Positions 45,946-55,393 of a stretch of 64,000 bases of DNA are shown here, in pieces; within the stretch, counting starts at the first letter, position 1; each line of letters begins with the position of its first letter. The translations under genes and the position numbers were made by a program. The notes under the pieces are model-generated. The model saw only the letters and a program-made list of their open reading frames with translations, was not told where the DNA came from and did no database searches. This stretch comes from Lachnospiraceae bacterium. Its GTDB lineage: Bacteria > Bacillota > Clostridia > Lachnospirales > Lachnospiraceae. The stretch covers positions 1 through 64,000 of the forward strand of contig JAFSRP010000049.1 in NCBI GenBank assembly GCA_017446045.1. The letters are read 5' to 3'.

Positions 45946-46878
45946 TTATGGTTTAAACGTAAACTCCGCCTCTTTCAGCAGCTGGCCGCTGACATTGTCA
46001 TAGATCCGGCAGACGCCCGTCATCATATCCAGCGGCAGGACGTCTTCGAGCGGTTCCCATTCCAGCTCATAATAGAAACTGCCTTTGGATCCATTCTGGA
46101 ACGTATATCCCTCTCCCACTCCGCGTGTGTCGTAAACCGAACCGTCCACATTCTTGCGGGCGACTTCATATGCTTTCCCGTTGAACTTTACATCACCGGG
46201 AACGATACGGATGTCCCTGCCGGATGTATTTTCCACGTAGAAGCGGAGCGCGCTGCTGGTATCGGTGTAAGCAACGGAAAGGTCTGCTGTGGCAAGACTG
46301 ATGCCGTCCGCATTGTAAAACTCATTTGTTTTATACAGGAACTTCGGCGTATCTGCCTTCTTTGCCTTATTGGTCTTGATCGTGATCTTTCCGGAGCGTG
46401 CTGTTTCCGCCATGGAAGATGCATCATAAGCTGCCAGTTCCAGTTCGATCTCTCCCACGTAGATGATCTGCATATCGTAGAGACCGCTGCGGTCGAAAAG
46501 CAACACGCCGTCCGTGGAGGCGCCCGGCGCAGCCTCGATCTTCAGTTCCGGCTGCACTGCTGCACCGCCGTTTGCGGATAATGCGGTACAGCGCAGGATC
46601 TTTGCACTGCTTCCATCATTCTTCACCTTGAGATAGAGAGCATCCCTCTCCTGGCTTCCGCTGGTATAACGTCCCGTACCTGTTACCGATACAGACAATC
46701 CGTCCGCGGACCATATCTCCTGTGTTTTGATCTTCGCGCCGCCAAGCGGATCCCATCTTCCGTTATCGGAAGGAAATATCATGCGGTATGCTATAAATAG
46801 AATGATCGCAGCAAAGACCAGAAATCCCAGTCCAAGCCACAGAGCAGTCATAGGTCCCTTTTTTTCCTTCTGTGCCAT
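45946..46878 (-). CDS. Single-pass membrane protein with two beta-sandwich-like repeats, 310 residues
   Basis: The N-terminus has one membrane segment (TALWLGLGFLVFAAIILFIA) and no zinc ribbon. The outside part seems to hold two similar beta-rich domains: GLSVSVTGTGRYTSGSQERD with YLKVKNDGSSAK, and GISLATADLSVAYTDTSSAL with RFYVENTSGRD. It starts with GGAGGT. It lies between the two giant genes. I cannot name its family; it may be a spacer or bridging protein of the complex. Confidence 0.72.
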   Translation of the reverse strand: MAQKEKKGPMTALWLGLGFLVFAAIILFIAYRMIFPSDNGRWDPLGGAKIKTQEIWSADGLSVSVTGTGRYTSGSQERDALYLKVKNDGSSAKILRCTALSANGGAAVQPELKIEAAPGASTDGVLLFDRSGLYDMQIIYVGEIELELAAYDASSMAETARSGKITIKTNKAKKADTPKFLYKTNEFYNADGISLATADLSVAYTDTSSALRFYVENTSGRDIRIVPGDVKFNGKAYEVARKNVDGSVYDTRGVGEGYTFQNGSKGSFYYELEWEPLEDVLPLDMMTGVCRIYDNVSGQLLKEAEFTFKP

Positions 46879-46928
46879 CGTTCCTACCTCCGTAAATCAC
46901 AGTAAATGGCCTCGTTTTTTCTCCGTTT

Positions 46929-49900
46929 TTAAAAATCCTGGCCTCGTTTGTATCTGCGGATCACTTCTCCGCTGTCGTTCAGGAAACCCTGCATCTCAGC
47001 CTTGGCAGTCTCTCCGATCAGCTCCGTCGCTTGTCCGGTCACATTTTTCTGGAATACGTCACTGAAAAGATTCGTAACAGCGCTGGTCCAGTTCTCTGTT
47101 TTTGTGATCTCCGCCGTCATCTTTTTGTAGTCCGAGATGCGCATCTTTGCCATGTTCTGGTTTGCTTTGTCCACGGACATGTTCTTCCAGCTGACGCCGT
47201 AATCTCCGTATGCATCGATGTTTTTGCCGAGTTCCATTGACTTTCCGGCCGTCAACTTATCGGACGCCTTCTTGCCCGCACTGCTTATGAGCTGGCCGAT
47301 ACCGTAGTTCAGTGAGCTCTGGTATGCCGTCTGGGTGAGATCCGCCGTGATCTCATCCATGGACTTGCCATTTACCACTCCATCGAGACCGGTCTTGACC
47401 AGATCGCCGCCGATCGCCATACCAAAGCCGTCGATCTCATTCTGCAGCACACCGATCGCGCCCTCAGCCGTACCCTGGGCGATCATCGTCATGGTTTCAT
47501 AAACATCCTTTCCCTGCGCGCCGGCTTCCGCCAGTTTGGTCAGGCCGGGTTTAGCGAAGGTATAGATATTCTTGATCGTCTTGCCTGCAGGGCCGGTCAC
47601 TTCGCCAAGGACATTGATGGACGTATCCGCCACGCTTTCGATCTGGGAGGCAGTCTTCTCTCCGAACTCCAGCCAGGCATCCTTTGCCATCTGTTCCTGC
47701 TGCTCGGTCTCTGCCGCCACACGCTCCTTGATGATTTCTTTTTTGATTCCCTTCAGGTCATCGACGGATTTGCCGTACTTCTCCGCAAGTTTCTCGATGT
47801 ACTGTTCCTTCGACATCTGTTCCTGGTCACGTTTCCAGGCTTCTGACATCTCCGTCTTGCCGGTCACACGTTCCTGTTCCCACCTGGCCTGGTTCTGCGC
47901 GTGCTGCTCCTGCTGCCATCGCTGACCCGTCTCGTAATCCTGCCGGAGCGTACCCGCATTGCGCCCGCGGTCATCATAATTCTCACGGAGCGTGGACTCC
48001 CCGAAGGTAAAGCCGGACTTTTCACTCAGGTACTGCGGCTCTCCGGTCTCCGGATCGTAGCCCGTCAGGTAGTAAGTCATCCGTTCTCCGGTGGCAGGGT
48101 CCTTGTAGGTAATGTCTCCCTCACTGTTCACTTTCCATCCCTTGGGAACAGGGTTGTCCCAGTGGTAAGGATCTTTTGGGGCGGTATCTCCCGGAACCTG
48201 ACCATCCGGAATTCCGCCTCCGCCCTCGTAAGAAAGGTCTTCACCGGGACCACCTGGGAATCCGCCTGTGGCGCCTCCCACGGAACCTCCTATAGCTCCG
48301 CCGATCCCGCCGCCGAGCGTACCGCCGACGCCGCAGGCGAACAGAAGGCTGAAGACCCAGCCGATCAGGGTCCGCAGCGCGGAATCCATACCACCGACAT
48401 GATGATCCCAGAGGTATTCATCATAATACCCGGCATGATGGCCATTATTCAGATCATAATAGCCCGGATCGGTGAAAACATTGGACGATGAATCGCCGCC
48501 GGAATAGGCTTCCGTCCAGGCGTCTCCTGCCCCCGCATCGGATCCGCTGTCATAATCAGCTTCCTCATCATCATACAGGCTTCCGAACATCGAACCGCCC
48601 ATGCTGCCGGAATTGCCGGAGCTTCCGGAATTGTCCGTACTGCCATTGCTGCCGGAGGAACCGCTTTCGGAAAGCTTGCCCGTATCCGGATCATATCCCG
48701 GCGCCCATTCCGGCTCAAACCACTCGACATATAACGGCATGGAAACTGCAACATTAAGGTATTCCTTAAGTTTTCTTTTGACGGCGCCAAGATCTTTTCC
48801 GCTGCCTTTTGCCAAACCAACATAGTAGCACAGGGGAATCTCCGGAAACTCTCGTACCATCACATATTTGGCTGTATTGCCATCATCTTTGTGATAAACC
48901 GGCACATCACCGATCATGAATCTGTCTACTCCCTTCATGACCTGTGCAACTTCTTCATCAGTAATTTTGATATTCGCCGCTATGGATTCAGCTACCGCAT
49001 AATTAATCGCATATTTCCTGACTTCTTCAACGGATTTCCTGCCGCTCTTACTTTTGTAATAATTCGCATAGTATTCCCGTATCATGGATGCGGGCGGACG
49101 GATCGTCGCTGTTCCATCGCCCATTTTCACAGATTTTTCTCTGTTTTCTACGTTTTCAGGCCATCTGAGATAATACCAGCAGCTCTGGGACACGATTTTT
49201 TTACCGCTGTCTTTATTCTTTACAGTATAGGTAATCATGCCCTTTATATCGTTTGGTAAACATGTCTGCTCGGCCCAGGCTTTAAATGGTCCCTCCTTAT
49301 CGCCCTTTCCATATATATTGTCATCTGCGCTAACTTCATATAATTCATTATCCAAATACGGGCCCAGGTCGATTAATTGACCCCCGCCGGAACTTACATT
49401 TATGTAAACACTATCAATCGTAAGTGAGACTGAGCAGTCAGCGTGAGCGTCCACTTCCATTGCGTGCGGATAAAGATTGCTCCAGACTTCATCAACATAT
49501 ACTTTGCAGTTTTCAAAGCTTTTCTGCTGTGATCCTGAGCTGTTCTGAGATGCATATCCCTGCCAGGTCACATCCACCTTCATCAGATCTTCGGATGAAG
49601 GATCTCCTGTGAATGTCATGATCAACAGGGTTCCGTTCTGCCCTGCGGCATTTCCTCCGACAATTGTACGGTACTCAGTTTCTGCATTCTTTGTAAGATC
49701 AATAATAAGAGGGGTGGCTTCCGAAATAGCTACGGTCTTTTCGGGATCGTCTGTCCTGTAGCACATCGGTGTGACTTGTATTTGGGTTGGTTTATCTGTC
49801 CTTAGATGAGGATAAAGCTCCGAGATGTCTTTTGCCGCATAGTACTCCCAGGGATCGACCCACTGCTCTGCGGCATATGCGGTAATGACATTTCCCATGA

Positions 49901-50750
49901 TGACAGAACCCATCAAAATACCGCTCACAAAGAGCATGGCAAGCAGATTCAGTTTTAATGCTTTCTGTCCTTTCTTAGGCTTAGCCATAGAAGCCTTTTT
50001 GTTCACGGGCTCTTTACCGCCTTTTCCAAAAAATGCAAGGACAATGCTGACAACGAACAGTACCAGACCCGTCCATACACAGGGCCTGAACGGCAGCAGC
50101 GTCAGTGCCACTGCCAGCGTGAACCCGATCGTAAGCCCCGTCAGGATCCTGTCCACGGTGATGCGGGAAGGTGTTCTGCCTCTGCTAAAAGTCTGTGCCG
50201 CACTGAAGAGGAGACCCGTCATAAAGCCGCCCTTCGTGCCTATGTTTTTCAGCAGCATGATGATGGCCACGATACCCACCATCGCTTCCTGCATATCCTG
50301 CCGGCTGTTCATGAACCCGTAGAGAAGCAGGGCTGCTCCCGCGCCCCCTGTCAAGGGAGAGGCTTCCTTAAGCCCCTGTACTGCAGCACCCCTGAAAAGC
50401 CCGGTAATACCGCCAGCTACGCCCGAGAAAGGCTTCTTTCCCTGAAAGAGCGGAACGATCATCGCATTTAAGAAAGCTGCGATCACGACCTTGCCCACGA
50501 TACCGCCTGCGGCTGCCAGGAGGCCGCCGTACAGGCCGCCCTGGGCATAGGTAAGGAAGCTCAGGATCCAAAGGGGAAGCGGAAGCTCCCAGAAATTGGA
50601 CCCGACAATTCCAAGCACCAGCCATATGACGCCCAATACGATCGTCGGAAGCAGCTGTTTTGGGTTCTTCAACACAGAGAGGCTCTGCCGGAGATAGTCC
50701 CGTAAATATCTGCCAAGGCCCGGATATGCAGTTGTATCTTTCTGCTTCAT
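46929..50750 (-). CDS. Giant multi-domain membrane protein, copy 2 (1273 residues)
   Basis: The paralogue of the 1370-residue protein. The first 245 residues (TIVLGVIWLVLGIVGS, GGFMTGLLFSAAQTFSRGR) are nearly identical, and the later parts are clearly related in order but more diverged. The extra segment near 265-290 ends in AYAA. The outside part has its own Ser/Gly-rich insert before the Gly-rich hydrophobic stretch (GVGGTLGGGIGGAIGG). The C-terminus starts with PYHWDNPVPKGWKV and is helical and Gln/Glu-rich. It has AGAGGA before the ATG. Confidence 0.82.
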   Translation of the reverse strand: MKQKDTTAYPGLGRYLRDYLRQSLSVLKNPKQLLPTIVLGVIWLVLGIVGSNFWELPLPLWILSFLTYAQGGLYGGLLAAAGGIVGKVVIAAFLNAMIVPLFQGKKPFSGVAGGITGLFRGAAVQGLKEASPLTGGAGAALLLYGFMNSRQDMQEAMVGIVAIIMLLKNIGTKGGFMTGLLFSAAQTFSRGRTPSRITVDRILTGLTIGFTLAVALTLLPFRPCVWTGLVLFVVSIVLAFFGKGGKEPVNKKASMAKPKKGQKALKLNLLAMLFVSGILMGSVIMGNVITAYAAEQWVDPWEYYAAKDISELYPHLRTDKPTQIQVTPMCYRTDDPEKTVAISEATPLIIDLTKNAETEYRTIVGGNAAGQNGTLLIMTFTGDPSSEDLMKVDVTWQGYASQNSSGSQQKSFENCKVYVDEVWSNLYPHAMEVDAHADCSVSLTIDSVYINVSSGGGQLIDLGPYLDNELYEVSADDNIYGKGDKEGPFKAWAEQTCLPNDIKGMITYTVKNKDSGKKIVSQSCWYYLRWPENVENREKSVKMGDGTATIRPPASMIREYYANYYKSKSGRKSVEEVRKYAINYAVAESIAANIKITDEEVAQVMKGVDRFMIGDVPVYHKDDGNTAKYVMVREFPEIPLCYYVGLAKGSGKDLGAVKRKLKEYLNVAVSMPLYVEWFEPEWAPGYDPDTGKLSESGSSGSNGSTDNSGSSGNSGSMGGSMFGSLYDDEEADYDSGSDAGAGDAWTEAYSGGDSSSNVFTDPGYYDLNNGHHAGYYDEYLWDHHVGGMDSALRTLIGWVFSLLFACGVGGTLGGGIGGAIGGSVGGATGGFPGGPGEDLSYEGGGGIPDGQVPGDTAPKDPYHWDNPVPKGWKVNSEGDITYKDPATGERMTYYLTGYDPETGEPQYLSEKSGFTFGESTLRENYDDRGRNAGTLRQDYETGQRWQQEQHAQNQARWEQERVTGKTEMSEAWKRDQEQMSKEQYIEKLAEKYGKSVDDLKGIKKEIIKERVAAETEQQEQMAKDAWLEFGEKTASQIESVADTSINVLGEVTGPAGKTIKNIYTFAKPGLTKLAEAGAQGKDVYETMTMIAQGTAEGAIGVLQNEIDGFGMAIGGDLVKTGLDGVVNGKSMDEITADLTQTAYQSSLNYGIGQLISSAGKKASDKLTAGKSMELGKNIDAYGDYGVSWKNMSVDKANQNMAKMRISDYKKMTAEITKTENWTSAVTNLFSDVFQKNVTGQATELIGETAKAEMQGFLNDSGEVIRRYKRGQDF
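50015..50725. repeat. Near-identical repeat, copy B (N-terminal coding part of the 1273-residue gene)
   Basis: The second copy of the repeat at 45140-45850. See that entry for the match. Confidence 0.85.
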
Positions 50751-50832
50751 ATGTCCTCTTTTTTCTCACCATGGTAAATGCATGCGCTGCCATCACGGCG
50801 CGGGGATCATCTGTCCGGCAGGCTCAGCAGTC

Positions 50833-52125
50833 TTACTCGATCAGCGGGGTCCAGTAGTGGCGACCCTCATAGTCCGTCAGACGATAAGCCACGCTTGTGA
50901 CAGTATCCTGTGCCAGGCGGATATTGGCGATCTCGACATCGGAACCGACGGTAAACGCCGGGCCGAGGAAATAGTTGTCAATGAAATCGCCGTCATAGGT
51001 ATAGACATCGCAGATCGGCTCCACGGTATCCCCGTCATTCAGCGGGATCAGACCGTCACACATCTCGTCCGCAGGCATGTCGCCGCCGGGGCCGTCGGTG
51101 ATCACCTTGACACCCAGGATCTGGCCCTTCGGATGTTTATTGTCAAAGCGCAGGATCAGGTTGGCGTGCTGTGCGTTGACAAAAGCCGGGATATAACCAC
51201 GGGACCAGTACTGGCTTCCTTCATGCCAGCCGTCCAGCTGGTAGTAGGCGACCACGTGCTTGTCGAGCGAGGGCCATGTCCCGTCGTATTCGCCGATCAG
51301 ATTGAGATCGTCATCAAAGTCATAGAGGTTATCCAGGCCGAGGTCAATAAATGCCTCCCCCGTGTCTACAAAGACGTTGAGTTTGACATACTCGATAGCA
51401 TCCCACTCCGCGTCTGTCAGATGCAGGACATGCTGTCCCCTCTTATTGGTGCTCCAGACGAACCTGGATTCGTCCAGCGGCTCGCCGGGGGTATATGCGT
51501 AGTTGTCCCCGCTCAAGCCCGCTGCTCCCGCGATCAGGCCCGCAGCACCGGAAAAGATCCCCGCCTGGTCAATGCTGGGGATATAGCCGCTCTCACCGGA
51601 AAGAGGGGCCAGCATGCCGCTTGCATAACTGCGTGTCAGCAGTGTCTTCGCGGACTGGCTGATGGTAATGGCATCGCTTTCTCCCAAAGCAATGAGATTG
51701 CTGCTTCCCGAGCTGCCCGAGCCGGATCCGAGATTCTGGGCGACTTCCCTGAGGCCATCGATATCGATGTTCTGCGCAGCTTCCTTGAGGGCTTCCACAC
51801 CTGTATCGATGCCCTCCTGGACACTGCCATCCTCGACTTTTTCCGAAGCAATATGAAATAGATCGGAAACGATCTGCAGCGCCTTGCTCGGACTGCCGCC
51901 TGATACAGCAAGCAGTACGACAATACAGACAATTGCCACCAGCGGCAGGCAGCCGAGACTGCATCCGCCTCCGCCGCCGCGGTCTCCGAGTCCCGGACGG
52001 TTTTTATACCCGCCGGAATTACCGACCGGCCCGCCTAAGCCCAGACCGCTGCCTCTTGTGGATACCCTGGCCGATCCTTTGGTCGTATTACGCTGCCGGC
52101 TTCCGCCTCCTCCTGTTCTGTCCAT
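50833..52125 (-). CDS. Single-pass membrane protein with a clostripain-like C-terminal tail, 430 residues
   Basis: The N-terminus is Gly/Arg-rich and disordered (about 1-50), then one membrane segment (CSLGCLPLVAIVCIVVLLAV). Residues 60-200 are helical and Gly/Ser-rich. The C-terminal third (NVFVDTGEAFIDLGLDNLYD, then YTYDGDFIDNYFLGPAF, ending VAYRLTDYEGRHYWTPLIE) looks like the C-terminal domain of clostripain-related peptidases (family C11), from memory. No catalytic His-Cys pair of that family is seen. It has a perfect AGGAGG ribosome site. Confidence 0.72.
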   Translation of the reverse strand: MDRTGGGGSRQRNTTKGSARVSTRGSGLGLGGPVGNSGGYKNRPGLGDRGGGGGCSLGCLPLVAIVCIVVLLAVSGGSPSKALQIVSDLFHIASEKVEDGSVQEGIDTGVEALKEAAQNIDIDGLREVAQNLGSGSGSSGSSNLIALGESDAITISQSAKTLLTRSYASGMLAPLSGESGYIPSIDQAGIFSGAAGLIAGAAGLSGDNYAYTPGEPLDESRFVWSTNKRGQHVLHLTDAEWDAIEYVKLNVFVDTGEAFIDLGLDNLYDFDDDLNLIGEYDGTWPSLDKHVVAYYQLDGWHEGSQYWSRGYIPAFVNAQHANLILRFDNKHPKGQILGVKVITDGPGGDMPADEMCDGLIPLNDGDTVEPICDVYTYDGDFIDNYFLGPAFTVGSDVEIANIRLAQDTVTSVAYRLTDYEGRHYWTPLIE

Positions 52126-52156
52126 AAATACCTCCTGATGGATCTTATAAATCCCG

Positions 52157-55100
52157 TTAATATTCGTCCGATATCTTTGTTCCGCTGAGTACGGATGTGT
52201 AGGTCACATACTCGTTGTCCAACGCGCTTTCACCTGTAAATGTCATGGCCCGGTGCTCGGTATCGGTGCCTACTGAAAACTTAAGCTCTATACCTGGCAC
52301 AAGACCGAAATCCCTCAGATCATACGTTCCGCTCTCGATTTTCTGATGGTAAGCGTTGTTCTCAGCGTTCCTCTCTTCCGAAGCTCCCGTAAACGAATAG
52401 AGGGTCTCCTTCGGACTCAGGATCAATTCCATTGTCTGCTTGTTATAGGAACCATCATATTCCTGGAGCGGCGCTTCCCCCTCAAATTTGACTGATACGT
52501 CTACGAGGCTTTCATGATCCGTCGGGCGTATGATCATTTTTCCCTTCGCAACAGACTGTGCCACTTGGTTTTCTGCCTGATAATACTGATTCGCATAGTT
52601 CTGTGCCTGCTCTACCGCCTCCTGTGGCGCCTGACCTCCCAGATTACCCATGATCTGTCCCTGCAGACTCACGAGTCCGTCGAACATGGGCATGTGGAAA
52701 TCCTTCATGGCGGATTCGATCTCCCAGGTCCCGTAAATATCTTCGTTTGCCAGTTTCAGGACGATCATATAAGAGCCGTCCCGGTTGGGTGTGGGCATGC
52801 TGAACTTGACAGGGATATCGGGCATTGCCGGGGTATTGTCCCCTACGAAGAGCACCCCGTCCGGAAAACCGATCTGCAGAAAATGATATGCCGTGCACTC
52901 ATAGATGAGATCGGAATTTTCTCTGGGGTAAGGCTGGAAACGCTTTGCGCTGTAGTCTTCCCACGCACCGTCGGCCGGCAGGAACAGGGGCATGGTGATA
53001 AACTTACGTTCCCCGGTATCCTCGTCTTCCGTAAAGAAGCGGATCTTCATTTCACTGGCATACTCGTCCAGGGACTTTCCCGTTTTATAACGGGAATACC
53101 TGGATTTGTCGAAGGTCATATGCTTATCTTCTCTGGTCTTTGCGGCAATGGCTTCGTCGATCGCGAGAAACTCGAGCCTCGCATTCATTGCCGGCACCAA
53201 TTCGGTCTGCAGATACGAGAGCAGGTTTGCCTTCATTTTTTCATAGTCATCCCGGATCTTCCGCTGCAGCACAATGTCCGTCGTCTTATGAAGATAAGCA
53301 GAATAGAGTTCGATATACTCTTTCTTCTTTGACTCGCTGATTCCGGTATAGGGAACCTCCTTGGTCGAAATGGCACGATCCGAATTTGCCGTATAGCGGT
53401 AGAAAATCTTTTCATACCAGCCCGCCTGCTCCTGAAAGCTCAGATTAAAAAAGCCGTTGAAGAAATCATCATACAGGACGGCGATCTCTTCCATCATCTG
53501 ATCCGGACGCGCCGGATCGGAATTGTTGACGATGGAAATGATGGCATCATTAAAGCCCTTGGTATACTGGATCGACAGGTTTTCATAGCCGCGGACGGTC
53601 CTGGGGTAGATCAGGTATTCCCTGTACGCCATCTGGGGAAGATCAAAGGGTGTTTCCGGCGGGAATTTGCCCAAAATATAATCCGTAACGCTCCAGACCG
53701 CCACAACAGTACCTATGACCACCAGCGCCTTGCCAAGGACCGGCACTGCTGCTGCAGCTGTACCCCATCCCAGCCTTGTCAAAAGAGCACCGCCCCATTT
53801 TGTTCCAATAGACGCCAGCGGCTTGAAGATCTTAGAACGCATGGCCCAGTTAATGATCTTGGGCGCATATTCTCCCATCGTTTGCAGTGAAGCTGCAATA
53901 AGATCCTTGGCATTGTTATCCAGAGCATCCTTAAACGAGCCGCCATGCCAGTACTGGGAAAGGACCTTCCCCATCACCAGCGTAAGGCCGATCGCCGAAA
54001 GCTTTCCCCCTGCCGCGTCTTTACCAAAATAACGATTCCCGAGACGTGTGGAGACGAGCTTCGCGTTATACGGAAGACCCAGACCTTCATTTGTCAGACC
54101 CATTGCGGCATCGAGCGCGGTATCCATTCCGTAGAGGTCCGCCACCATGCCCGGCAGCGCTGCATCTCCTACACCGTCATACAGAAAATGACTCAGGTCT
54201 TTTTTTGTGTCGAGATATCCCGCGAGACTGCTTGCCGTCACCTTGATCGGCTGCATCTCCGGCGGCAGGCCTTTCACATAATTATAGATAAAAGGCGTAT
54301 CTTTTTCCTGCCCGAGATAATATGCAGCGTTCTTATCACCTTTCAGTTCGGTGACATCTGTAAAATGGTCCAGATAGACTTCATAACAGGTGCCATCCTC
54401 GCTGTACTCAAAAGGTGCCGGCTGCCATCGGCCCTGCTCTTCATCAAACCATATTACGCTTCCATCCTGATCCGGAGCGGCCGTCCTCGGGATCCTGATC
54501 ATGTTGGAGGTCTGGAATGTATGCTGTCCGGAAGCAAGAGAAATATCATAAGTAACGAGTTCCTGTCCGCTCTCCGGATCCGTTTTCACCGGCAACTCGC
54601 GTATGATCAGCTCATCCGTCTCATTTTCCAGATTCCACGGAAAGATCTCTACCTCGAGCTTACCGCCGGCAACATCAAAGGATGCCTGTCCCGTTTCTGT
54701 GGTGATCTCCGCTTTCTGTTCCGGTGCATTCGACGTTTCCTTCGTATCGTAGCGCACTGAAAGAAGGGCAACTGCACCCGGCGAATTATCCTGATTCAGG
54801 ACGATCTGGTCTGCCCCTCCGGTCAGACTATACTCGGATGCGGGAATCACCAGTTCTGCTTTCGGCCCATCATAAACAGGCGTTCCGCTTCCTGAGGAAA
54901 CGGGGTTGGCCCCGGTATTGCCGGATCCGATCCCTGTGCCGCCTGATCCGTTTCCCGTACCTTCGGTTTCCGTAATGTGCGCCGTGCCGCCGGGAAACAG
55001 CTTCGTCCGGACATATCCGGGATAAACAAAACATACAAAAACAGCCAGTGCCGTCACAACAGCTATGACAGGCTTGAAGGAAGCACGTTTCCGGGTCTTT

Positions 55101-55375
55101 CCGCCTTCAGAACCGGCATATTGGCCGGCAGCAGTTTCTTGTGCAGCAGTCACAGGACCTCTCCCACCCGTACCGGAAGATGGCCCAACTTTCCATCCGC
55201 ACTCCCTGCAAAACTTAGCACCGGGACTCAACGGCTTTCCACAGCTGCGGCAGAACTTTGGTGTATTCACTTCGATCTTTTGCGGTCCTTCCTTAGGAAC
55301 ACTCTTTCCGCAGCCACTGCAGAAAGCTGCACCCTCCGGAATCTCCGAACCGCAGTTACGGCAAAACCTGGGCAT
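52157..55375 (-). CDS. Zinc-ribbon membrane protein, 1072 residues
   Basis: Two zinc ribbons open the protein (FCRNCGSEIPEGAAFCSGCG and FCRSCGKPLSPGAKFCRECG). A membrane segment follows at about 97-117 (VIAVVTALAVFVCFVYPGYV), then a Gly/Ser-rich spacer. The outside part is beta-rich; residues about 530-575 are hydrophobic (WGTAAAAVPVLGKALVVIG). The C-terminal 190 residues (from 882, GTWEIESAMKDFHMPMFDGL) are shared with the 1148-residue protein. It has GGGAGGG before its ATG. No known family beyond the ribbons. Confidence 0.8.
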   Translation of the reverse strand: MPRFCRNCGSEIPEGAAFCSGCGKSVPKEGPQKIEVNTPKFCRSCGKPLSPGAKFCRECGWKVGPSSGTGGRGPVTAAQETAAGQYAGSEGGKTRKRASFKPVIAVVTALAVFVCFVYPGYVRTKLFPGGTAHITETEGTGNGSGGTGIGSGNTGANPVSSGSGTPVYDGPKAELVIPASEYSLTGGADQIVLNQDNSPGAVALLSVRYDTKETSNAPEQKAEITTETGQASFDVAGGKLEVEIFPWNLENETDELIIRELPVKTDPESGQELVTYDISLASGQHTFQTSNMIRIPRTAAPDQDGSVIWFDEEQGRWQPAPFEYSEDGTCYEVYLDHFTDVTELKGDKNAAYYLGQEKDTPFIYNYVKGLPPEMQPIKVTASSLAGYLDTKKDLSHFLYDGVGDAALPGMVADLYGMDTALDAAMGLTNEGLGLPYNAKLVSTRLGNRYFGKDAAGGKLSAIGLTLVMGKVLSQYWHGGSFKDALDNNAKDLIAASLQTMGEYAPKIINWAMRSKIFKPLASIGTKWGGALLTRLGWGTAAAAVPVLGKALVVIGTVVAVWSVTDYILGKFPPETPFDLPQMAYREYLIYPRTVRGYENLSIQYTKGFNDAIISIVNNSDPARPDQMMEEIAVLYDDFFNGFFNLSFQEQAGWYEKIFYRYTANSDRAISTKEVPYTGISESKKKEYIELYSAYLHKTTDIVLQRKIRDDYEKMKANLLSYLQTELVPAMNARLEFLAIDEAIAAKTREDKHMTFDKSRYSRYKTGKSLDEYASEMKIRFFTEDEDTGERKFITMPLFLPADGAWEDYSAKRFQPYPRENSDLIYECTAYHFLQIGFPDGVLFVGDNTPAMPDIPVKFSMPTPNRDGSYMIVLKLANEDIYGTWEIESAMKDFHMPMFDGLVSLQGQIMGNLGGQAPQEAVEQAQNYANQYYQAENQVAQSVAKGKMIIRPTDHESLVDVSVKFEGEAPLQEYDGSYNKQTMELILSPKETLYSFTGASEERNAENNAYHQKIESGTYDLRDFGLVPGIELKFSVGTDTEHRAMTFTGESALDNEYVTYTSVLSGTKISDEY

Positions 55376-55393
55376 TCAGATCCCTCCCGATCA

